A DNA stretch of 64,000 nucleotides from Paractinoplanes bogorensis (GTDB lineage Bacteria > Actinomycetota > Actinomycetes > Mycobacteriales > Micromonosporaceae): the NCBI RefSeq assembly GCF_018829635.1, contig NZ_JAHKKG010000016.1:62001-126000 (forward strand), read 5' to 3'. The translations under genes were made by a program, and so were the position numbers. Position 1 is the first letter of the stretch. Every line of letters begins with the position of its first letter. Under the pieces are notes generated by a model. That model ran no database searches. It was not told the origin of the DNA and saw only the letters and a program-made list of their open reading frames with translations. Shown in pieces: positions 34,927-42,896 of this stretch.

Positions 34927-35705
34927 CGCCGCGCCCACCCACCCCGCATCTCTCCGGCGCCACGCCGCCCGAGCTGCCCAGGGCGGCGCTGCCGAAACAC
35001 GTGGCCATGGTGATGGACGGCAACGGCCGCTGGGCCAAGGAGCGTGGCCTGTCCCGCACCAAGGGCCACGAGCAGGGCGAGTTCTCGCTGTTCGACACCA
35101 TCGAGGGTGCGATCGAGCTGGGCATCCCCTATCTCTCGGCCTACGCGTTCTCGACCGAGAACTGGAAGCGCTCGCCCGAAGAGGTGCGTTTCCTGATGGG
35201 CTTCAACCGCGACGTCATCCGCCGCCGCCGCGACCAGCTGGTCGACCTGGGCGTCCGGGTGGTGTGGTCGGGCCGCCGGGGCCGGCTGTGGAAGAGCGTG
35301 ATCTCCGAGCTCGAGACGGCCCAGGAGATGTCGAAGAAGAACAAGACGCTCACCCTGCAGTTCTGCGTCAACTACGGCGGCCAGGCCGAGATCGCCGACG
35401 CGACGGCGGCGATCGCCCGGGACGTGGCCGCGGGCAAGCTCGACCCGTCACGGGTCAACGAGAAGACCATCCAGAAATACCTCTACCACCCCGAGGTTCC
35501 CGAGGTCGATCTGTTCCTGCGGCCGTCGGGCGAGCAGCGCACGTCGAACTTCCTGCTCTGGCAGTCGGCGTACGCGGAAATGGTCTTCCTCGACACCCTG
35601 TGGCCCGACTTCGACCGCCGCCACCTCTGGTATGCGTGCGAGCTCTACGCGTCGCGCGACCGGCGTTTCGGCGGCGCGATCCCCAACCCGGTGAGCCCCA
35701 CATGA
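34923..35705 (+). CDS. uppS: Isoprenyl transferase (undecaprenyl/decaprenyl diphosphate synthase)
   Basis: A 260-residue cis-prenyltransferase. Signature: HVAMVMDGNGRWAKERGL with catalytic D32, AFSTENWKR, and DLFLRPSGEQRTSNFLLWQSAYAE (residues shown in part). It condenses isopentenyl diphosphate into the polyprenyl lipid carrier for cell-wall synthesis at the inner membrane face. ATG at 34923 overlaps recO by 4 bases and its stop overlaps the downstream phosphatase gene, giving a tight recO-uppS-phosphatase operon. Confidence 0.96.
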   Translation: MTPRPPTPHLSGATPPELPRAALPKHVAMVMDGNGRWAKERGLSRTKGHEQGEFSLFDTIEGAIELGIPYLSAYAFSTENWKRSPEEVRFLMGFNRDVIRRRRDQLVDLGVRVVWSGRRGRLWKSVISELETAQEMSKKNKTLTLQFCVNYGGQAEIADATAAIARDVAAGKLDPSRVNEKTIQKYLYHPEVPEVDLFLRPSGEQRTSNFLLWQSAYAEMVFLDTLWPDFDRRHLWYACELYASRDRRFGGAIPNPVSPT

Positions 35706-36217
35706 GCCGGCTCTGGCTGGCCCGCCACGGTCTCGCCACCGGCCCGGGTGATGTCGGGCTGGCCGAGGACGGTCGCCGGCAGGCCGCGCTGCTCGGCGAG
35801 CGGCTGGTGGGCGCGGGCATCACCCGCATCAACCACAGCCCGCTGGCCCGTGCGGTCGAGACCGCCGCGATCGTGTCGGCGGCCCTGCCCGGAGTGCCGG
35901 TCGAGGTCGCCGCGGAACTCGACGACATCGATCCGTCCGACGACCCGGCCGCGTCCGACGCGATGGTGGCCCGGTTCTCCGACCGGCCGGCCGACGAGCT
36001 CTGTATCACCCACAACTTCCAGGTCGCCTGGTTCCTGCGGGCCGCGCTCGAGGCGCCGGCCGAACGGTGGGTGGGGCTCAACTCGTGCAACACGGGCGTC
36101 ACCGTGCTGCGGTCGCGGCCGGGGAAGAAGCCGCATCCGCTGGTCTTCAACGACGTCACCCACCTGCCGCCCGAGCTGCGCTGGACGGGTTTCCCGCCCG
36201 AACTCAGCCTGCCCTGA
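35702..36217 (+). CDS. Histidine phosphatase family protein
   Basis: A 171-residue phosphoglycerate-mutase-like phosphatase. The catalytic RHG is at residues 8-10 (LWLARHGLA), a second conserved Arg is in HSPLARAVETA, and a His occurs in CITHNFQVAW. Enzymes of this group dephosphorylate small molecules or proteins in the cytosol. It is coupled to uppS by an ATGA overlap, which hints at a prenyl-phosphate or nucleotide substrate but does not prove it. Its final codons and stop lie in the first unit of a 29-bp tandem repeat. Confidence 0.87.
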   Translation: MSRLWLARHGLATGPGDVGLAEDGRRQAALLGERLVGAGITRINHSPLARAVETAAIVSAALPGVPVEVAAELDDIDPSDDPAASDAMVARFSDRPADELCITHNFQVAWFLRAALEAPAERWVGLNSCNTGVTVLRSRPGKKPHPLVFNDVTHLPPELRWTGFPPELSLP

Positions 36218-36297
36218 CGATCAGCCCGCGGCGATGCCTGCCCTGACGATCAGCCCGCGGCGATGCCTGCCCTGACGATCAGCCCGCGGCGATGCCT
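36211..36297. repeat. 29-bp tandem repeat (3 copies) at a convergent gene junction
   Basis: Three identical 29-bp units start at 36211, 36240 and 36269. The first contains the phosphatase stop (TGA at 36215-36217); the third contains the stop of the convergent HAD gene (36279-36281). Each unit carries a stop in both directions. It is best explained as slippage amplification of the junction between the two genes. Confidence 0.93.
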
Positions 36298-37001
36298 GCC
36301 CTGCCCTCGTCTGTGGTCAGCCCGTCGGCGGTCAGGATGCGTACGGTCGCCTCCACGTCGGACAGATCGGGCAGCACGGCGTGGGCCCCGGCCAGCACCA
36401 GGTCGGCCATCTTGGTCCGGCCGGTCGCCACGGCCACCGCGAACGCCCCGTTGGCCAGCGCCGCCGTCACGTCGTGCTCGGTGTCACCGATCACCACCGG
36501 CTGGAACCGTTCGCCGTACTTGGCCTCGGCCCGCTCCAGGCTGCGCCGCACCAGGGTCGCGCGCACGCTGTCGTCGGTGCCGTAGCCGCCCACCTCGGCG
36601 TCGAACGAGTCGCTCAGCCCGAACGCCGCGACCTTGGCCGCCGCCACCTCGGGCACGTTCCCGGTGACCAGGGTCTGCACCACGCTCGGCTCGTCACCCA
36701 GCCGGGCCAGCACCGCACGGACGCCCGGCATCAGCTCACCCTGCTCGGCGAACAGGTGCTTGATGCGGTCGATCTCGGCCACGTAGCGTACGAAAAAACG
36801 CTCGGGAGTGCAGTCGGTGACCCCGTGCGTCGCGAAGACCTCGGCGCAGACGTCCATGTCGGTTCGCCCGCCGAAGTTGGGCGTCGCCCGCCACGCCACC
36901 CCGCCGGTGACCGCCGCGAAGGCCGCCTTCCACGCCATCGTCGTCACCCCGCCGCCGCGCAGCAGCGTGTAGTCGATGTCCCACATCACCAGGCGTCTCA
37001 C
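36279..37001 (-). CDS. HAD family hydrolase (phosphoglycolate-phosphatase-like)
   Basis: A 240-residue HAD phosphatase. Motif I is MWDIDYTLL (D8 nucleophile, D10 acid), motif II VTGN in VQTLVTGNVPEV, the conserved Lys/Arg lies near LVRRSLERA, and motif IV is VIGDTEHDV. A helical cap sits between motifs I and II. It removes phosphate from small metabolites in the cytosol; the substrate is not known. GTG at 37001 overlaps the stop of the upstream thiamine-binding gene (GTGA). The C-terminus GIAAG lies in the 29-bp repeat. Confidence 0.88.
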   Translation of the reverse strand: MRRLVMWDIDYTLLRGGGVTTMAWKAAFAAVTGGVAWRATPNFGGRTDMDVCAEVFATHGVTDCTPERFFVRYVAEIDRIKHLFAEQGELMPGVRAVLARLGDEPSVVQTLVTGNVPEVAAAKVAAFGLSDSFDAEVGGYGTDDSVRATLVRRSLERAEAKYGERFQPVVIGDTEHDVTAALANGAFAVAVATGRTKMADLVLAGAHAVLPDLSDVEATVRILTADGLTTDEGRAGIAAG

Positions 37002-37291
37002 TCGCGCAACGCCTCTTCGATGTGCTCCACCTTGGCCGTCAGCGCGCCGGTCACCCCGGGTCGCACGTCCGCCTTGAGCGTCACGCTGACCCGGGGCGCC
37101 TTGGCCGCCACGGCGTCGACGGCCTGTTTGACGACGGCCATCACCTCGTCCCATTCGCCCTCGATCGTGGTGAACATGGCGTCGGTGCGGTTGGGCAGCC
37201 CGGAGGCGCGCACCACACGCACCGCCTCGGCCACCAGATCGCCGACGGAGTCACCCTCGCCGAGGGGCGTCACAGAGAAAGCCACCAGCAC
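36998..37291 (-). CDS. MTH1187 family thiamine-binding protein
   Basis: A 97-residue ferredoxin-like protein starting at a GTG (VLVAFSVTPLGEGDSVGDLV), with the characteristic TDAMFTTIEGEWDEVMAVVKQA and VSVTLKADVRPG. The MTH1187/YkoF-type family forms dimers or tetramers and several members bind thiamine. The reading frame extends upstream, but the family length supports this start. It is translationally coupled to the HAD phosphatase, which might act on thiamine phosphates; this is inference. A ykoEDC thiamine transporter lies 8-10 kb away. Confidence 0.8.
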   Translation of the reverse strand: MLVAFSVTPLGEGDSVGDLVAEAVRVVRASGLPNRTDAMFTTIEGEWDEVMAVVKQAVDAVAAKAPRVSVTLKADVRPGVTGALTAKVEHIEEALRE

Positions 37292-37344
37292 CCGCTCATC
37301 GTGGCAGGTCAACCCCCGGAGCAGAAAGGCCTTCCGGTACGCCG

Positions 37345-37358
37345 TGAGAGCGCTCTCA
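37345..37358. promoter_or_regulatory. LacI-family-type palindrome TGAGAGCGCTCTCA
   Basis: A perfect 14-bp palindrome with the central AGCGCT typical of LacI-family operators, 54 bases upstream of the thiamine-binding gene start and 80 bases downstream of the stop of the redox gene on the same strand. The rest of the gap (37292-37437) shows no gene. No regulator gene is nearby. Confidence 0.55.
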
Positions 37359-37437
37359 AGCAGCCACGCCCGTGTTTTTCCAGCTGACAGGCGTTCCCAA
37401 ATTGATCGCGCTCTCTCGCTCGTAACCGGTTCCGCGT

Positions 37438-38109
37438 TCAGCCGCGGGTCGCCGCGGCCAGTGCGGCCCGGATCGTTTCGGCGCTCGCGGTGGTGCCGGG
37501 CAGCTCGCCGTACGGACCGTAGGGCGGCCCGTAGACCGGCGTCCCCGGCTCCTGCCGCCAGCTGTCGGCCAGCGACCCGGCGTCCACGGCGTCCCACCCG
37601 ATCGCGTCGAGGAACTCCGTGGCCGTCCGCTTGGCCTCCGCGTCGTCGCCCGCGATCGGCAGCGCGGACCGGTCGGCCGCCCCCGACGGCCGGCCCAGCG
37701 CGCCGAGGTGACCCGACCACACGTTGTTGAAGACCTTCACGATGCGCGCGCTGCCCAGCGCCTGCTGCTCGACCTGCGCGCTGGTCAGCTCACCCCGGTC
37801 GATCGCCTCGACATGGCCGTCGCGCTGCGGGTAGTAGTTGTTCGTGTCGAGCACGACCTTGCCCGCCAGCTCCGCGGCCGGCAGCTGCGCGAACGCCTTG
37901 AACGGCACACTCACCACCACGACATCGCCCGCCGCGGCCGCTTCGGCGGCGGTGGCCGCACGCGCCTGGGGCCCGAGCTCGTCCGCGAACTCCTTCAGCG
38001 TCTCCGGCCCGCGCGAGTTGCTGATCACCACGTCGTAGCCGGCCGCCACCGCGAGCCGCGCCACCGTGCCGCCGATGTTACCGCTACCGATGAATCCGAT
38101 CGTCGTCAT
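37438..38109 (-). CDS. NADPH-dependent F420 reductase-like NAD(P)-binding oxidoreductase
   Basis: A 223-residue Rossmann protein. The dinucleotide loop is TIGFIGSGNIGGTVARLA and the next strand ends VVISNSRGPETL, where the Ser-Arg suggests NADP. VVVSVPFKAF, VVLDTNNYYPQRDG and the C-terminal DAGSLADSWRQEPGTPVYG match the family of predicted dinucleotide-binding enzymes related to F420:NADP oxidoreductase. A short F420-specific region cannot be confirmed. It is divergent from an aldo/keto reductase, and the shared 125-base gap should hold both promoters. Confidence 0.85.
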   Translation of the reverse strand: MTTIGFIGSGNIGGTVARLAVAAGYDVVISNSRGPETLKEFADELGPQARAATAAEAAAAGDVVVVSVPFKAFAQLPAAELAGKVVLDTNNYYPQRDGHVEAIDRGELTSAQVEQQALGSARIVKVFNNVWSGHLGALGRPSGAADRSALPIAGDDAEAKRTATEFLDAIGWDAVDAGSLADSWRQEPGTPVYGPPYGPYGELPGTTASAETIRAALAAATRG

Positions 38110-38234
38110 GATCGCGACAACCGCGCGCCCCCGACCCGAATTCCGTGATTAACAACGTAGCAATGACCTGTATAAACCGGTATCGGGTAGCCGGCCGAGT
38201 GGCATAATCCCGCGCCGCCGCTACCGTTCCCGCA

Positions 38235-39110
38235 GTGATCACTGCTGATGCCGCCGGCACCTGGACCCTGGGCGACCACCTCGTCAACCGCATGGGCTTC
38301 GGCTCGATGCGCCTGACCCCCGACCCCGACCGAGCCGTGGCCATCCGAGTCCTGCGCCGAGCCGTCGAGCTGGGCGTCAACCACATCGACACCGCAGCGT
38401 TCTACTTCTCGCCCGGCGGCATCCTCGGCACCGGCAGCGGTCCCGCCCGCTACGCCACCGAGCTGATCCGGGAAGCCCTTTCCCCGTACGACCCCAGCCT
38501 GTTCCTCGCCACAAAAGTAGGACCCGGGGTCCTGCCGTCCGGCGAGTTCGAGTCGGCCACCACGCCCGAGCGTCTCCGCGCCCAGGTCGAGGAAAACCTG
38601 CGCCGCCTGGCCGTGGACCGCCTCGACCTGGTGAACCTGCGCCTGACCGCCCGATCCGGCTCGGTCGCCGACCGCGTCGCCGCGTTGGCCGCGATGCGCG
38701 ACGAGGGCCTGATCCGCCACCTGGGCATCTCCAACGCCACCCTCGACCAGGTGAACGAGGCGGCCACCATCGCCCCGGTCATCTGCGTCCAGAACAGCTA
38801 CGCCCTCGACCTGCGCCGTGACGCCCACATGCCGGCGGCTCTGGCTTCGCGGGGCATCGCCTTCGTTCCGTTCTTCGCCATAGCCGGCCCGAACCGCGAA
38901 GAAGGAGCAACCACCACCCACGCCGACGCCGTACGCGAGATCGCCGCCGCCCACCACGCGACACCCCACCAGGTCCGTCTGGCGTGGACCCTGCACCAGG
39001 GCGAAAACGTCCTGGCCATCCCCGGCACGGGCGACGTGAGCCACCTGGAGCAGAACATCGCCGCCGGCGCCCTCCACCTGACCCCGGACGACCTGGCCCG
39101 ATTGGCCTGA
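38235..39110 (+). CDS. Aldo/keto reductase
   Basis: A 291-residue (alpha/beta)8-barrel oxidoreductase. It shows GFGSMRLT, HIDTAAFYFSPGG with the catalytic Asp and Tyr, ATKVGPG with the catalytic Lys, and a C-terminal NADPH-binding segment IPGTGDVSHLEQNI. Where classical members have a catalytic His (LxxLH), this protein reads LVNLR, so the tetrad is altered, as in some actinobacterial subfamilies. It reduces carbonyls with NADPH; the substrate is unknown. Confidence 0.88.
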   Translation: MITADAAGTWTLGDHLVNRMGFGSMRLTPDPDRAVAIRVLRRAVELGVNHIDTAAFYFSPGGILGTGSGPARYATELIREALSPYDPSLFLATKVGPGVLPSGEFESATTPERLRAQVEENLRRLAVDRLDLVNLRLTARSGSVADRVAALAAMRDEGLIRHLGISNATLDQVNEAATIAPVICVQNSYALDLRRDAHMPAALASRGIAFVPFFAIAGPNREEGATTTHADAVREIAAAHHATPHQVRLAWTLHQGENVLAIPGTGDVSHLEQNIAAGALHLTPDDLARLA

Positions 39111-39193
39111 CGCGAGGGAGCCGTCCGAACTGTTCCCAGCGGTCGCGAGCGGCTGAAACAATCGGTGACCTTCATCGGGGCGGAGGGTGATTG

Positions 39194-41446
39194 ATGGGCC
39201 GGGCCATGTTGCGGGTCCTTCAGGCTCTGTTGGGCACGGTGGGCGGCCTGCTGATCGCGCCGTACGCGGTCAACATCGACACCGGTGGCGAACCTCCGGA
39301 TTGGATGCGGCCCTACGTCGGGCTGCTGTGGCCGCTGGCCCTGGCCTGCATCGTGCTGATCATCGCGCTGGAGGTCTGGGACCGGCTCGGCGGCCGGGAT
39401 TCCGCGACCGTGACGGGACGTCCGGATGATCCCCGCAACATCCGCCGGGCGTTGCAGCAGGTCTCGCGCTATGTCCAGGCGCGCCAGGCCGGCCTGCTCG
39501 CCGAGCGGATCAGGCTGACGCTGGGCGAACGGCCGGACGCCGTGCGGCAACCCATGCACATGGTGCAGAGGGTCAGCGGCGCGGAGTTCCAGTTGAGTGA
39601 CGACGCCGGGATCCTCGATGTCTTCGACGACATGGACGAGTCGATGCTGATCCTTGGAGCGCCCGGGGCCGGCAAGACGACACAGTTGCTCGACCTGGCC
39701 GCCGCCCTGGTCGGCCGGGCGGAACAGCAGACCGCGGATGGCGGGCCGGCCGGAATGCCCGTGCTGCTCGACCTCGTCGGCTGGTCGCGACCGCGAAGAT
39801 CGCTTCTTGATCGTCTGTCCCGGTCCGACCCGGCGCCGCCCCGCCTGGCCACCTGGATCGAGCACGAACTGCAGGAGCGCTATCGGATTCCGGCCACGGT
39901 GAGCCGGGCATGGCTCCGCGAGGGTCGCATGATCCTGCTGCTGGACGGTCTGGACGAGGTGCCCGACGCCTACCGGGAGCGCTGCGTGACCGAGATCAAC
40001 GGCCTGGACGCCCCCGACCGGTCGAGCCGGATCGTGGTCTGCAGCCGCGAAGCCGACTACGACCGCCTGACCTCCCGCCTCAGCCTCCAGGGAGCCGTGG
40101 TCATTCGCCCGCTGACCGAGGCCCAGGTGACGGCCTATCTGTCGATGGTCAGTCCGCGGCTGGCCGGGGTGGCCGCCGTGCTCAGTGCGGATGACGACCT
40201 CTGGGAGTTGCTGACCACACCGCTCATGCTGAGCGTCCTCGTCCTGGCCCAGGACAACGAGGACTGGCAGGTCCTGCTGCACGGACGCAGCCGCTCCGAA
40301 CAACGCCGGCTGATCTTCGACTCCTACGTGGTCGAGATGATGGCCCGGCGCCGGGAGCGCGAGGTGGAAGGGCCGGTCCATGCGGTGCGGGCAATACGCA
40401 CTCTGGCCTTGGTGACGATCGAACTCGATTACGGTGTGATCGTCCGATCATTGCGAAGCGGCACGCTGCGCACGTCAGCGTGCCGGCCGATCGTCGACGC
40501 GGCTCGAATGTGGATCGCTCCGGTCAGCTGCGTCTGCGTCGCTGCAGTCGGCGTGGCCGGGGCCTGGAGATTCGGGTCTTCCGTGCGCGGCGTCGCTTTC
40601 CTCGCCATGCTCCTCGCGGCCATGGCAGTGATGCCACGGTGGAGGCGGGCCGGTCGGCTTCGGCATGCCAGGACGCTCGTCACCGGATGTCTCGGTGCTG
40701 TTGTCGCGGCGGTGGCGACCTCGACGATAGTGCTGGTGGCGCTGGCTGCCCTCGTCCGGATGCCGTTCGGGCCGGCCGGGATCGTCACTGCTCCGCTCAT
40801 CGTCGCCTTCATCGCCCGGGGCGTGTGGTTTCCCCACCGAGAAGCTTCCGAGGCCTGGTGCCGACGTCTGCTGGTCGTCGGCGTCGTAGGGTCCGGTCTG
40901 GCGCTGGTCTTCGTACAGATACAAGGGCAGTCCGGGGCCGACCGGCTCCTCGCCGGGATCTCTTTGCTGTCCGGCATCCTGAGTCTCGCCACCGTCCTAG
41001 GGATCGCGATGCCGGTGGGCTTTCACCTCGATCCATACACGCGAAACCGGACGACCGGACGGCTCTGGCGAACGTTGGAGTTCGTCCTGATGCTCCTGCT
41101 CGCCCCCGCGTATGGCTTCCTGCTGGTCGACCCGGTCGCCGACACCGAGCCGCGGTCGCCGGTGACCTTGGTCGCCGCCTCCCTCTTCCTTGTCTTCTGC
41201 GCCGGAGCGTCCATTGCCGCCGTGCTGTGGCCGCTCGTGGTTGTGCTGTCCTTCCGAGCTGCCGGTGAGCCGAATCCCTGGCGTCAGTCCTATCTCCGGT
41301 TTGCCGCCGATCGAAGTCTGCTGGTGCGGACCGCAGATGGCTACCGCTTCGTGCATCTGTTGATTCGTGATCATCTGGCCCACAGCGATCCGGAGGTCCT
41401 CGGCGCGGCGGTGATACGCCGCCGCGCCGAGTTGACGGGCGCGTGA
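39194..41446 (+). CDS. NACHT-type NTPase with multi-pass membrane domain
   Basis: A 750-residue protein. Two hydrophobic segments lie at residues 7-25 and 42-60. A STAND/NACHT NTPase follows: Walker A GAPGAGKTT (155-163), Walker B LLLDGLDEV (248-256), the sensor VVCSREADYDRL, and winged-helix-like LLTTPLMLSVLVLAQ. From about residue 415 the C-terminus has eight or so transmembrane helices. Membrane-attached NACHT proteins resemble bacterial antiviral STAND proteins and also signalling NTPases. ATG at 39194 follows GGAGGG. Neighbours are metabolic, and it stands alone as a single-gene insertion. Defence is an inference. Confidence 0.8.
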   Translation: MGRAMLRVLQALLGTVGGLLIAPYAVNIDTGGEPPDWMRPYVGLLWPLALACIVLIIALEVWDRLGGRDSATVTGRPDDPRNIRRALQQVSRYVQARQAGLLAERIRLTLGERPDAVRQPMHMVQRVSGAEFQLSDDAGILDVFDDMDESMLILGAPGAGKTTQLLDLAAALVGRAEQQTADGGPAGMPVLLDLVGWSRPRRSLLDRLSRSDPAPPRLATWIEHELQERYRIPATVSRAWLREGRMILLLDGLDEVPDAYRERCVTEINGLDAPDRSSRIVVCSREADYDRLTSRLSLQGAVVIRPLTEAQVTAYLSMVSPRLAGVAAVLSADDDLWELLTTPLMLSVLVLAQDNEDWQVLLHGRSRSEQRRLIFDSYVVEMMARRREREVEGPVHAVRAIRTLALVTIELDYGVIVRSLRSGTLRTSACRPIVDAARMWIAPVSCVCVAAVGVAGAWRFGSSVRGVAFLAMLLAAMAVMPRWRRAGRLRHARTLVTGCLGAVVAAVATSTIVLVALAALVRMPFGPAGIVTAPLIVAFIARGVWFPHREASEAWCRRLLVVGVVGSGLALVFVQIQGQSGADRLLAGISLLSGILSLATVLGIAMPVGFHLDPYTRNRTTGRLWRTLEFVLMLLLAPAYGFLLVDPVADTEPRSPVTLVAASLFLVFCAGASIAAVLWPLVVVLSFRAAGEPNPWRQSYLRFAADRSLLVRTADGYRFVHLLIRDHLAHSDPEVLGAAVIRRRAELTGA

Positions 41447-41447
41447 G

Positions 41448-42374
41448 TCAGGCGCGGAGCAGGGCGGCGATCTCGCGGGCCAGTTCGGTGCTGGCCTCGA
41501 TCTCGGCCTTGCGGATCGAGACGCTCTCGACGTTGAAGCCGTAGGGCATGCCCAGGCGCTCGCAATAGGACTTCAGGTCCCGGGCGATGGCCAGGCATTC
41601 GCGTCGCGAGGTCTCCAGCGGATCGTCCGACTCGCGGAGTTCGGTGGCCAGCCACGGTGGCACCTCGACGCCCAGCCAGTCGAGGAACTCCAGGGTCTTG
41701 GGGGAGCCGCACAACGAGAGCGTGAAGATCAGCGGCCGCGGGGTGATGTCCGCGTCCTTGCAGGCGTAGAAGTAGTCGGAGACCAGGTTCTTCGTCTCGT
41801 TCAGGTCGTAGATCACCTGGGAGATGAAGAAGGTGCAGCCGCGTTCCTGCTTGGTCAGCATGCGCAGGTGTTCGTCGCCGTGGCGGGCGTGCCGTTCGCC
41901 GATCACCACGGCGCCCAGCGGGAGGGCGGGGGAGACCTCGTGGTGCAGCTGCTGGGCCCGGCGCAGCGAGGTCTGCACCGGCTTGGTGCCCGACGAGGAA
42001 CCCACGAAGACGGTCAGGATGTCGGGGGAGGAGCCGGCCAGCCACGTTCGCAGGTCGTTCTCCGCGTATTTGCCGACGCAGCGGTAGATGATCGTGGGCT
42101 TGTCCCAGTCGCCGAGGTGGTCGGTGTGGAACGACGCCGGGTCCAGGGTCGGCAGATAGGGGAACGGGCGCTTGTCGGAGTTGCGGTCCGACTCGTCCTC
42201 GATGTCGTACAGGATCAGCCCGTCGAGATCGAGGTCGGCGAGCCGGCCCACGGTGATCTCGGCGATCTCCTTGACCCGCTCGGGACTGTTGGCGCGCTTG
42301 GGCGGGGTGATGCTGAAGAGCATCACCCCGCCGCGAGCTGAAGCGATCTTCGACTGCAACGAGTTACCAGACAC
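41448..42374 (-). CDS. Methylenetetrahydrofolate reductase family protein
   Basis: A 308-residue FAD-type TIM-barrel protein of the MTHFR family (MLFSITPPKRANSPERVKE, DGLILYDIEDES, TLSLCGSPKTLEFLDWLGV). MetF reduces 5,10-methylene- to 5-methyl-tetrahydrofolate; divergent members occur in actinomycetes beside a canonical MetF. Several canonical motifs are altered here (ITPPK in place of the usual E-F-x-PP entry), so another folate- or flavin-linked reaction is possible. ATG at 42374 is the first in-frame start. It converges on the NACHT gene with one base between stops. Confidence 0.8.
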   Translation of the reverse strand: MSGNSLQSKIASARGGVMLFSITPPKRANSPERVKEIAEITVGRLADLDLDGLILYDIEDESDRNSDKRPFPYLPTLDPASFHTDHLGDWDKPTIIYRCVGKYAENDLRTWLAGSSPDILTVFVGSSSGTKPVQTSLRRAQQLHHEVSPALPLGAVVIGERHARHGDEHLRMLTKQERGCTFFISQVIYDLNETKNLVSDYFYACKDADITPRPLIFTLSLCGSPKTLEFLDWLGVEVPPWLATELRESDDPLETSRRECLAIARDLKSYCERLGMPYGFNVESVSIRKAEIEASTELAREIAALLRA

Positions 42375-42395
42375 CAGCCAAGCGTAGAGAATGTC

Positions 42396-42896
42396 CTACT
42401 TGTGGTCGGCGCAGCAGGGGGTGGGATCCCGCGTTTCGAACGGGACGAGCACCCCGCCCGCGGCCGGCATCGTCACCAGCACGAGGTCACCGTTGCGGAA
42501 CTGCGGGCGTACGAAATCGCGGGTGTCCACGATCTGATCGGAAAGGGCCACGCCCGAGCCGAGCACCTCGACCCGGTCGATCGCCGTGGACTCGATCAAC
42601 GCGCCGACAGTGAGCTGGCCGGTCAGAGTCGAAGAGCCCGGAAAAATCACGGCACGACCGAATTTTCCGGACAAAGCCGCGTCGGCTGCGGGCTGCAGCT
42701 CCACCGAAGTCTCGAACGGCGACGCCGAGACCAAGCTGATGGCGACGTGCGGGAACGGCGTCTGCACCAGGTGCGTGCACGCGGAGACCGGCGCCGGATC
42801 CAGGGAGAGGATCCAGTGATCGGCGGCGCCGACCTCCCGGTGACCGAGGGAAACGCCCACGGTCGAGAGGCCGGCAACCGAGCGGTACAACGTCAC
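42396..42896 (-). CDS. Hypothetical protein coupled to the PHP-domain gene
   Basis: A 166-residue beta-rich soluble protein starting at a GTG that overlaps the stop of the PHP gene (GTGA). It shows no signal peptide or known motif. The C-terminus ends PTPCCADHK, a Cys-Cys-x3-His tail that could bind metal. Tight coupling to the metal-dependent, His-rich PHP protein suggests a partner or maturation role; this is inference. No family recognised. Confidence 0.65.
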   Translation of the reverse strand: MTLYRSVAGLSTVGVSLGHREVGAADHWILSLDPAPVSACTHLVQTPFPHVAISLVSASPFETSVELQPAADAALSGKFGRAVIFPGSSTLTGQLTVGALIESTAIDRVEVLGSGVALSDQIVDTRDFVRPQFRNGDLVLVTMPAAGGVLVPFETRDPTPCCADHK

